Positions 1-10,600 of a stretch of DNA of 64,000 nucleotides are shown in pieces. The notes under the pieces are model-generated. The model was not told where the DNA came from, did not search any database, and worked only from the letters and a program-made list of their open reading frames with translations. Source of the DNA: Acanthaster planci. Taxonomy: Eukaryota; Echinodermata; Asteroidea; Valvatida; Acanthasteridae. The stretch is taken from contig NW_019091579.1 in NCBI RefSeq assembly GCF_001949145.1, forward strand, positions 56,965 to 120,964. The letters run 5' to 3'. The position numbers were made by a program, and so were the translations under genes. The stretch's first letter is position 1, and every line of letters begins with the position of its first letter.

Positions 1-379
1 GTCAGATTCATTGGGATTTACACTGCAGTGGACTTTCATTAATAGTGTGAGTTGACGTTCGTACAGTCCATCTGGATGCAGGTCTCCAGGGAAGCAAACA
101 ACGCGAATCTTGAATATTTAACGTAGAGTCTTTTATGCTTGTAGGGGATGTTTTAATTTGATAATCTAAAACGGTGTATCCCAAAAAAGGAATATATATT
201 TCCCAAGGTTCACAGTAAAGCGGGAAACTATTGTCTTGTACATTCGAATATCACACAGTGTGTGGGTCAATAAGCAGGTGTGTTATGTAATCTGGAATGT
301 CAGGATGGGAGTTTTAAAGGGGGTTAATTGTGTAGATGGTTAGTTCTAGCGAGTACACCCATAGACGCACGTTCCTAAA

Positions 380-2400
380 CCCATATCTTCTGCAATGGAA
401 CAGCAAGCAAGCTACATAAATGAGTGAGTGCGACAAGCAGTTGTAAGCTCTCAATCCGCATTAATGGACAAACTGGACAATTTAAGATCGTCTAAGTTAG
501 CAGGTTTTGAGAATAAAATCAGCCAGTCTCAGAGAGAGATATCAGACAGTCAGCCAGCTAAAATACAGGAAAACATTTTGTGCAACGAAAGTTATTCGTT
601 CAAACGGAAGAGCTGTGAAGACTAATTCAAATTTAACCTCAAGGTTGTCAAAAGATGAACGATGCAGAAGACAGTCTGGCAGAAGGAGCTGAGAACATCC
701 CGAAAGCAGCAAAAGACATATCGGAAGTATCGCTTTGTTAGCTCATAGGCAAAAACTGATTAAGCTGGCAGATTCGTCTGACATGGACTGGAAAGTAGTC
801 AAAGAGTACGAATCCAATCCACTCGCCTCAGATTCTGACGACGAGAAGCATATAAATAGAGCAGAGGCTAGAGCGGGCAAGAAACACAAGCTAGATCAAG
901 CCAAAAAAGTCGAAAAACAACCCGATTTGCCTCATGACCTACAGTGCAGCAAGCGGCCAAAGAGACCGGAACGGGTCAGCACTATGCAGCATCACCGACA
1001 TCAGCCTGCAAGCCTGGTCTCTGTTTTGCCTGTTGTCAACCACGGCATTGGAAATTCGAGTGTGCACAGAAAAGAGCAACATCCAAGACGGATAAGATGT
1101 GTTGATTTAATATACAGGACATCAGTTAATCCCGAAGAAAATCATGACAGTCCTTCTGGACCTCATACAATTTCGTGCATAATTGTAGAGCGTGGTTTTC
1201 CAACTGCCTCATACAAGAACAGTCGTAGATCAACTGAAAGATAATGCAGTAAGGCTTACAGAGGAAAAGTTGCTGGAAACTTGTACAATGCACGAGGAGC
1301 TTTTATTATAAAAGGAAAGGCATTCCGTAAAGAGTGCAGTAACACCAGTTGGTAGGTTGAAACAAGCTTTGAGATACTGGGATGGAGCAGACGTAAACGC
1401 TCGGAGAATTGATAGTGGAAGGGTACAAAATACCTTTCAGAACTTTGTCTGGTTCAGTTCAATTGAGAAACAACAAATCGGCAAGAGATAACCTTTGTTA
1501 ACGAAGAAGTGCACAAATTATTGTAGAAAGGGTGTTTATCTAAGGTTCCACAGAAGCCACATATCGTTAACCTTTTGACGGTCGCATATAGCAAAACGGG
1601 AAAAGCTAGGCTTGTGCTGGGTTGTCGAGGCATTAATACCATTTAATGCAATTTAAATTCAAGTACGAGGACGTATCAATTGCGAAACAGATGTTTACAA
1701 TGGGAGCCTATGTTTTCACTATTGATTTAAGATCAGCTTACCATTACATTGAGATATTTGAAGAGCATAGAATTTACCTTGGTTTCTCGTGGGGAGAAGG
1801 TTAAAATACTCAGTATTACTATTTTAAAGTTCTACCCTTCGGTATTGCGACAGCAGCCTGCATTTTCACAAAGTTAACCAGAGTTGTATTGGCTCATTGG
1901 AGGGCCAAATCCTACAAAGTATTCATGTTCTTAGACGACGGTTTAGGAGGTAGCAGTACCGAGGCGCAAGCTTGCGAGCTCAGTAAATTAGTTTGTGGCT
2001 CGCTGCAACAATTTGGATTCCTCATTGCGGAAGATAAAAGTACTTGGACGCCAGTTCAAAAGGCGGTTTGGTTGGGTTTTGTTTGGAATTTAAGAGCAGG
2101 TCTTCTGCACGCAACACCCTTCAGAATAGACAGGTTTAACAGAGGCCCCATTAGATTCGTTCATGTACCAAGTAAATTCAAGCCCAGAAAGTTTAGTACC
2201 AATAAGATATTTAGCCGGAGTTGTGGACAAATCATCTCCTTCATGAATTCAGTAGGAAAGCAAAGGAGGCTGAAAACCAGATTTATGTATCTATCTATTG
2301 AATCTCGGGCAAGTTGGAATACCCCGGTCAAAGCACGGACCATTTACCAAAGAATGTGTAACCGCGAGCGGCACCAGTGCAAACACGTGCGACCTTGATT
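380..2400 (+). mobile_element. DIRS-like retrotransposon I, decayed
   Basis: Pieces in order: a gag-like N-terminal part at 428-625 (LAGFENKISQSQREI, ending SFKRKSCED), a second part at 735-920 (KLIKLADSSDMDWKVV, SDDEKHINRAEA), a CX2CX4HX4C zinc knuckle at 1022-1063, and a reverse transcriptase from about 1480 to 2320. The RT shows KARLVLGCRG, FTIDLRSAYHYIEIF, LPFGIATA and the catalytic FLDDG at 1928-1942. The order gag, CCHC, RT and the RT motifs are those of DIRS-type elements. Several frameshifts and stops separate the pieces, and no RNase H or recombinase follows, so this is a dead 3'-truncated copy. It lies downstream of the lectin gene's last exon, on the opposite strand. Confidence 0.75.
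1889..2398 (+). pseudogene. Reverse transcriptase palm fragment of DIRS-like element I
   Basis: A 169-residue open stretch starts LAHWRAKSYKVFMFLDDGLG and carries the DD catalytic motif. It continues with FGFLIAEDKSTWTP and WLGFVWNLRAG, which match the C-terminal side of DIRS RTs, then CGQIISFMNSVGKQRRLKTR, which matches the region leading to RNase H. The upstream RT motifs are in other frames (1480-1880). The methionine start is only the first ATG in this frame and not a gene start. Confidence 0.7.
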
Positions 2401-3905
2401 CTTACTTTTCTCGACTTTTCTCGAGAAAACTGCGACCACATGACATGCGTTGCAGCATGCAGCATGTACAGTGCAGCCGTGGTAATGCCGAGATAACACG
2501 CCGTTGCAGTGCTTAAATCTATTCGTTTTGACGAATAAATCTTCATTTATCGATTTCAAGGAGTTAACCATGCAAAATTCCCCAATTTCGTGGTACACTT
2601 TTTCAGAATGTATATATGATGAAATATCTTGAGCAGCATATATTCAGGGTGTACCCTGACTTAAAATACTACAAGAAAAATAAGTGGTAAATAGGAATAT
2701 ATGTTTTATTATTAGAGAAAGTGTTACATAATCTAACTTAATTTCTGCTTTGATATTGTGCCGGCCGTAACACGCACTGAACTGGCTCTAAGCTTAAGTT
2801 GCCCATCCCTGGGTAAATAGTCCGTTGTCAAAGTGACTGAAGAAGCCAAAATTGAGGTATTGTTTTGGAAACAAAATGTCAGACAACTGAACGGTAAAGG
2901 TTTGAGTATGACAATTCAGGATAAATTTTTATCTCTGGTTTTTCCTGGACGTCGTGGTCTATGTGTATGGAACACCTGAAGTGTGAGTCTCTCTCTCTGA
3001 AAAACATCCACTACTTCACAGTTCACTCTAAAAATCCCAGGGTCAGACTGACGCGGAATCTGAGTCCCGTGGGGCCTGACCCCTTTCCGGGTCAAAATAC
3101 GATCCCCTTTTGAATCATATTTGACCTTTTCTTTTTAGTGCCTATATAACGACCACATTCTGACACAGCATGTTATCACGGATCTCTGCAAGAATATCAT
3201 CTCCGGTATCAATTTTTTCATTGTGACACCAGAAGATTTGATTGAATCAGCTTTTGAACTAAAGGACAGGTTAAATACGGCAAATACAATGAAAGGGATA
3301 CTGCAATATCGCAGGTTTGTTCCCGTCTCCAAATCTGCATTAGGCCTACATTTTGTACGAATTGATCTACCAAGTAACCACTCTGGATATCATGCTAATT
3401 TGCAATTCCAGCCGAAAATGATGCAGAGTCAGAACCTAAACTCACAGTGCAACTTGATTTCAAGAAAGACAGCTTCATCTGCTGCCTTTATGTGGGATTG
3501 CCAAGGTATAATGGCAAATTAATATTCCTAACACAGTCAATTGCATATTCCCATGATGCAATATTAAAAAACCGCCAACATGCTAGTCTTTAGCATGAAA
3601 TCCGTTGGTCGAATAGGGCTAAAATAAAAAAGATTTTTTCAGCTAAGATTTCCTCATGAACTAAACATAAACAAGTTTGAAATGGGTCGGGTTTGACCCA
3701 CTGTATGATTTGACATGGAATGACCTGCGTCTGAAGCGACAGAACAAGCATTCACAGTTGGATGCAGATAGCGCTAAGCATCGAAAACCATGAGGAGTAA
3801 CTTTTCTAGCATAAAGTGATCGTTTAGTCCTTCGATGTGTTTACGGTCACAAATCTCCAGTTTCTCCAAAAGCAAATAATTATAGGTTGAAAAAAAATCA
3901 CACTA
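2401..3905. other. 3' flank between DIRS-like element I and the lectin gene
   Basis: No recognised gene. Around 3020-3125 are short complementary GGGTCAGAC / GCCTGACCCC words. An unrecognised open frame at about 3136-3522 is listed separately. Nothing else stands out by eye. Confidence 0.4.
3136..3522 (+). CDS. Unrecognised open frame, possible gene or transposon fragment
   Basis: The frame is open for about 129 codons from 3136, longer than the segment starting at the ATG of 3223. It has protein-like composition, including LIESAFELKDRLNTANTM and LQYRRFVPVSKSALGLHFV. I do not recognise a family. The lack of an obvious promoter or splice structure and the transposon-rich surroundings make a transposon-derived fragment more likely than a host gene. 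Confidence 0.25.
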
Positions 3906-3911
3906 TTTATT
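3906..3911 (-). terminator. Candidate polyadenylation signal of the FReD lectin gene
   Basis: TTTATT on the plus strand is AATAAA on the minus strand, about 480 nt downstream of the stop codon. It is the first minus-strand AATAAA I noticed after the stop. It is a short motif and may be coincidental. Confidence 0.35.
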
Positions 3912-4092
3912 GTGAGGCAAAAAGGCTCCAGATTGCCGTGTAACTGAAAGCCTGCTAATCTGTTTTGTGTATTTTACAGAAAAGTGGTATCGTCGAGCAA
4001 CATTTCTTCTTTGAAGATCAGACATAACACAGTCAGAGAGTATTATTTATAGTGTTTAACCAAATTACGTTTTCTTAACATATCAGACAGAT

Positions 4093-4344
4093 GTGAATGT
4101 TGAATATATTTCCGTTTGCTGTGATTCCCTTAATACTATGCATTTCCTCACTTCCTACTTTTTGCAGGCGCACTCAAATGGGCACGTTTCAATCATTGAA
4201 AAGTTGAGTTTGTCATCTCTAAATCATGTTCCTAGGGAATCAGGGCAAAAGCATTACAACAGGTGCCTTAGTCACCTCCTAATGTGTGATTTTACTTCCG
4301 CTGCAAGAATGTTCAATGTAAACAACCCCTCTAGAAGTCAGTGA
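4093..4344 (+). other. Unrecognised open frame antisense to the lectin 3' region
   Basis: An 83-codon open frame with HFLTSYFLQAHSNGHVSIIE near the middle. It lies in the predicted 3' untranslated region of the minus-strand lectin gene. No family recognised; it may be chance. Confidence 0.12.
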
Positions 4345-4389
4345 AATGTCAAGTGCAATGTTTTGCACTAAATAAATGAAATACAGTAG

Positions 4390-4688
4390 TTATCTAAACA
4401 TCTTTCGCATTTTCATTTCACTCTCGCATATTGTTGCGGACATGTCTCCTGCACTCCATCCAGGATGAGCAGGAATACCAGACTTATCTGTGGAATATTC
4501 GCCATTGAGGTTACTTGTCACGTCTGGATTCCAAGCAGAGACGGACTTGCACTTATTGAACCACCAGCCTCCGTGGTGCTTCTCAGCGCAGTTGTTGCCA
4601 GAATCTTCGTCGTTGTCTCGGTCAAAGGTTGAGAAGTTGTGATTGTTGTGCGTGTTGATGTTTCGAACCTCGTCGTAGAAAGCATCAC
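4390..4688 (-). CDS. FReD lectin exon 5 (calcium site, C-terminus)
   Basis: The acceptor TATATCCAG is followed by residues 251-349: GDAFYDEV, then HNFSTFDRDNDEDSGNNCA (calcium-binding Asp residues and the first Cys of the second pair), GGWWFNKC and SNLNGEY. It ends KMRKMFR and stop at 4390. The order and spacing match the C-terminal third of fibrinogen domains. The hydrophobic sugar-binding funnel residues cannot be judged by eye. Confidence 0.92.
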
Positions 4689-7600
4689 CTGGATATACCA
4701 ACAAGAACACAGACTAGATTAGCACGTATAAAACTCGTGTTAACAATTTTCATTCCACCAAACTCTACCAGGCAGTACCCCCACCCCTACCTAATGCAAA
4801 CTTACCCTGTGTAAACCAACTTGGAGAAAGGTGTTTTTACATCCGTAAACGGGCAAAGGGGAGCTACTGTATTGTCCATGTTTAGATATTTGGCACCTCC
4901 AAAATACGTTTTCAAATTAAACTGATAATATCCAAGGTCTGCATTTGTCATGAGCCATTTTATGAGACCATCACTCAATTCATCGATCCAGAGAAGTAAT
5001 CAGCAACAATCAATTTCGATTTTAGAATTAGAGCGTCCTGATCCTAATTCAAACTAAAGGCCGCCTTCAGGCAGTAAACATGTTACACGAATGCGTTTTT
5101 TAAATTGTAGCTGAAAAAAATTCCAACACTACACACGTACATGTACACTTAGATGTTTAACCTTTAAATCGAGATTGAAACTAGGACTGCACATTTTAGA
5201 ATTGAAATCACTCTGAATTTAGATCAACTACTTCGAAAATGAACCCTTTCTACAGGAAACTGGATTGAAATCTAGATACAATGGAGGCAAGAAAGTTTAC
5301 TCGAATTTATCTGGTCCTGATATTCAATCCGATTGGGTGAATTTTCACTCGAATAGAGTGAATTTTAGCACTTTGGAATTTAAATCATGACAAAAATTTG
5401 GTGGGCCTGACGTTTCGATAATTTCAGAAACTTTCTCAAACGCAAATAACAACCGGGCAGAGACAAACAAGCAAGCAAGGCCAACTTAGCATGGATATTA
5501 TGCAGAAGGGCAAAGCAGGTTGGAAAGCTGATGGCAGGATAGATGTGCGGCGAAAAGGGGACTGCGTCAAAGGCCTGGTTAAGCAACAAAGGGATGCAAG
5601 GTAGGAAGAGATTAAAGAACAAATATAATGGAAGGTACAGAGTCCCAAAAGGGGTGAACTATCTGCAAACAATAGCAAAAGAGGGAAAGGGTCATGTTAA
5701 TTAGTTGTTCTAGTTAGGCGTGAAGTGACGGGAATGGACGGCGGCGACGGCGGTGACTGCGGTGGGTTGTTCCCGAAACTTGCTACCACCGCTTAGACGT
5801 GCCTTTGTAATCTACCAACTCAGGTATGCAATTTTAACTACTTACACCAATGCTTAAGAAATTGTGTATCAGTTAAGTATCAACAGAGACCTCCCCTCCC
5901 CTTACAGACTACTACTTGTAATTCCTTAGGTGAGGGGTAGAATTTTCTTTTATAACCTATATATTTAAACTGCAGCCTATTGGGTCTACAGGGTCTTTTT
6001 TTCTTCAAGATCCCCAAGTCTCAGAGCGGGGCAACAGGAGGTCCCAACTTAACCTTAGCATATATTGTTCTGTTTAGGGCGAATGTTTATCTTTTAAACG
6101 CATGATTTTGTCTCCTTAGTGTGAATCCTGCAAATTCAGGATCAGTCCCGGAGTTCCAATGTGCTCTCAACACTGTAGGATGGGCACTTACTAGTGGTCA
6201 GTATCGAAGCAGGATCCACCCGGAAGCCATTAGCCCGAAATTCTCTTGTACAGGGGAGTTCATACTCAATACACGAATAACGATAACAAAGCCCAGGTGT
6301 CCCAAATCAAAGCCTTGGGGCAGATCGAACAGATATTATATTCTCTCCACGCTCCGTGTAGCTTTGTTTGTGGCAACAAAAGCTTTCATCCCAAAAAGCA
6401 CTTTGGGGACTATCGATACGTTGTCTGTCGTGTGGCAGAGGGCATCAAGGTAAGCAGTATTATGTTCTTGAACTTGGACTTAAGGCCAAAGTAAATAGTT
6501 TGTCTCTAGTCAGACTAATGTTGCGGAATTGACACCGCGGCAACGCGACTACATCCCCCCCTCCAGTGTGAGATTGTACAGACAATTGCAGACACACGTT
6601 GACGAGTCATGGAACTAGACCAGCTGTATTATGACAATAAGCTGACAACAAACAAATCTCCATAGTCTACTTATCATTGTTTAACATTTGCCTCCTCGGG
6701 ATCTATCGCCCTGAGTGAAAGATCGAGCTGGCCGTAAAATGTTGAGGCAGTGTGGCAATAGAGGGCGCTGTTGCAGCAGGGCGCTGCTGCAGAGGGGAAA
6801 AAGGATTGATGAGCATGCTTCAAATCGATGCGCGCGCTGACCAGAGACGACAGACTTTTTTGCCTAAAGTAAACATAACGATCGGCTATTACGCCACTAA
6901 TATGAATATCTGAAGCACTTCGATCAAAACTTCCGGAACTGGAGCGTGGTATGAGTGCAATATTTAAGACCAGTTTTAAGAGTTATTGTGTGAAGACCTG
7001 CAAATGCAAAAAAAGCAAACTTATTCGTTAGATCATATCGAAGTCATTCGAAAAGGGAGAATGAAATTTAAACTTGAATCTATCGTGTATCGTGTATCTT
7101 TGATTTTTAGAGTGGCACCTTGGAAATATTCAATTGAATTTAACCGTTTTGATTCTGTGATTCGTTTTAATTCGAGTAATGGTTTGAGTGTGATTACATA
7201 TTGGCACGAGCATTTGAATTTTGAAAGGAAAGGTCAATGTTTAAAATGTAGTCGTGGTTGAAAGTTTGCTCATACCATGGAGGAAGGAGATTCCTCCATG
7301 CTCATACTATACACACTGTTTAAAATAATCTGAAGCCTATATGCGGTATCAAATGATTTATTGCTACTTGGTACTGCCAAGTTGGCAGTATGTCTGGACA
7401 TGGGGTCTGAAGTGGCCGGAAGCGAGAATTCCACCACTGGCTTCTCCGGATTAAGCTCCGCGATCTGGTCAATTTTGGCCAGGTCGTTGGAAGTGGAATT
7501 CAAACGACACGTGCAAGCTATTCAGCTCGCACATGAGCTATTCAGCTCGCGATCGCGCTAATATGTAAAGAGCGTGTATATTTAACTGTTCGATAGGCTC

Positions 7601-10600
7601 GCAATTCACTCTCGGTCCAGCAGCCGACCGTACCATTCAATCTACTTATCCCTCGCATCACAATGTCCGAGCAGGACCGCAAGCACTCCTACCGGCAAAT
7701 AAACGACAGCAACATCCAGTCGCACGTGGAATACGCGTGCAAGAAACAGCACCTGTCCGAAGTAACTACATTCAAGTGCGAGGGAAATCAGCAACAGTTC
7801 CAACACTGCGAAAAAAATCTGAATATGGTCGAATCGGCCGCGCAAAGCATCGAATCGTTGGATATTGACAAGGCCAAGTCAAATCTTACCGAGGCAAAGA
7901 AGGCGCTTTATTAAAGAAAGGCAGAAGCTTGTAGCGTTTTCTGCACAATTACTTGAATTATTTGCATTTGTTTCTTTTGGTGAATTAAGCATTCAGAATC
8001 TTCGTTTTTAACTTTGACAACTTTTTCATTTCCTGTATATATCCTGTTTGTCATTTCTTACACACATTACTAACTGCATTTTCCTTGTAAGAGTACACCC
8101 ACACAGTATCTTGTACAGGGTATGTTGTTTCCGCCTATTTGACCTTGTTAGCCCAGAGGCTAGGCACACTTCAGCATGCTTCATTTAAGCTTGTACTATC
8201 ATCCACCAAGGACTTTGTTTTAAGGTGAAATTATTCATTCACAGTCATTGTTCTAAGAATCCAGCTAAGACATGTGACTAAGACTTTCCTTTCTTAAGTT
8301 TTGTGACTTTAACTACATCCTGTTTCTAACTGTATATAAGTCCTGCACCATTGTACAGCCCCTCAGTATCCAGTATTCGGTAATAGTCGGCTTTGTATTC
8401 TCCACTTCAGTCAACAGTTAGCTTACAATTCTATCACCAACCTTCTTGGTCGTTCTTGCGAATAAAGTTGCTAACAACACTGAATCAATACTGACTCTCG
8501 TGACGACCCTATAAGCTCATCCGTATCGCCGACAGAACTGAGTTAGGCTGGGGAGTAGTCAAATACGTCGCAGACTCACTGGCTGAAGACTCCAAAGATG
8601 AGAAAAGAATTATAAAGGCCGAAAAAGCAGCAGCTTCCAAGAAATCTACCTCCAAGAAGCGGACTTCAGCCAGCAGCAGCTGAGCCACCTCGTCGACGTA
8701 TACTACCAGACCTACGACTCCTTACTTTGCTGCTGCTTAGCACCAGCCTGTTTTTCGTCCATTCAGACTGTCCATCGACAACCGCATCTGTTTCCACTGC
8801 GGACTTCAAGGTCACATCCGTGCAACATGCCCCTCCTATCGGTCTCTTCAGCGACAACCAGGACGGCAAGCAGCCGGATCAGCAGACAGGACTTAGACAG
8901 TGGGAGGTCAGCCAGAGCGACCAAAAAGTTCCGGAGGGTGTTCAAGGTAGGCTAAACCGTTGCTTGCCTTATTGGCGAAATGTGTTGGATATTACCAGGT
9001 GACTTTGTTACAGATGTAATTGATTCAGGCTATAAGATTCCATTGGTCTTTGCTCCGCCGCTTTTTACGGCTAAGAATAATAAGTCCAGTCTCGATAACC
9101 CTGAGTTCGTTGAAACTGCGATTTTTTTAGCTTATTAATCGATGCATTTACGAGCTTAATCAACCATCCTACTGTTACAATCGTCTTACAGTCGCAACAG
9201 GGAAGAAATTCTGGTTGGTTTTCTATCTTCGTCATCCAAACCAATTCATTCCCCATTCTAAAGTTAAATAGGAAGATCTTAGATTCGTGTCTCAGGTCCT
9301 TGATAAAAATCAGTATTTTTTTCTTTCAATCTAGAGTCCGGGTACCACCACGTAGATATTTTTCCTCTCCACCAAAATACCTTTAAGTTGGTTTCGCTTG
9401 GCAATTCAAAAATCCCAAAACCAGATAATGTGCTTTTTAGGTGTTGCCTTTTTGGCTTTCTGGCGCTTGTTATTTATTCACTAAACTTACCAGACGCCTT
9501 ATATACCATTGGCGTTCCCAAGGAATCCCTTCCTTTATGTACATTGATGACGGTTTAATCATCTCCAAACCTGCAATCGGCCCAACGTAACTCGGCCATA
9601 GTGAAACAAACCCTCATACTAGGTGGTTTTGTTTCCAGTAAATGCGTCTGGCAACCTCGAACTTCGATCAAATTCTAGGGCCTCATTATTGATTCCAAAT
9701 CCTTAACCTTTTCAGTACCAGAGTCAAAAATGCACAAGCTTTTCCAAAACTTCTACGACCTCGTTTCCGCTCATTCTCGTGACAAGCATACTTGTCCTAA
9801 ATCTCTCGCCCGAGTTACTGGGCAAATAATTTCCAATTTTTGTGACGAATTGTCTCATCAAAAGGTACGCTGGTATTCTGACAATAGCAATGTACCTCGT
9901 ATACTCGAGCGCGGCAGCCCCAAGCCTGATTTGCAGAACTTAGCGTTATCCATTTTTCAAGTGACAATCAAACAAAATATTGTCACCGTGCCAGAATGGG
10001 TGCCCCGTAATATCAATCACATCGCTGACAGTATCAGCAGGATATTGGATTATGACGATTGGTCAATTGATCACTCGACTCTTGCTATGATTGATGCACT
10101 TTGGGACCCACGTTCGATCGACCGATTCGCCTCCTCGGATAATTTCAAAATTCCAAGGTTTAATTCGCGACTTTGGTGCCGTAGCAGCGCAGGTGTAGAC
10201 GCTTTCTGTTTCGATTGTCCAGTGATAATAATTATTTGTGCCCCCAAATACGTCTAATAGTACACACTCTGAAACACCTTACCGACTGAGTAGGTTGCGG
10301 CACTGTAATTGCGCCAAAGTGGAAAACGGCCTACTTTTGGCCCTCTTTGTGCCTCGATGGCATTCATCTCTGTAACTCAATTCATGATTGGCGCTTGTTA
10401 CGCATTTCATTTACTCCCCCACATTTGGACCCAAATTCCATTTTCAGTCGGTCTCCGAAATCTTTGTCACTGGCCCTTAGAATTGATCATATAATCCCAC
10501 CCCGGAATTTTAAGAAAGGGTTTTGTTGTTCGGAACTCTGATATTGCCAGCAGTGTTTGTAATTTTATATGTACCTTTATACGAGTGCAGAGGTTCTTTA

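Noticed and set aside
5380-5678. Two hydrophobic minus-strand frames of 80 codons resembling membrane segments
   Set aside because: They lie in dispersed repeat R1, whose other copies do not keep the frames.
6121-6494. Open frames of 110 and 82 codons, plus strand
   Set aside because: They lie in repeat R2; the corresponding copy at 28.3-28.7 kb is broken by stops and indels, so no constraint is visible.
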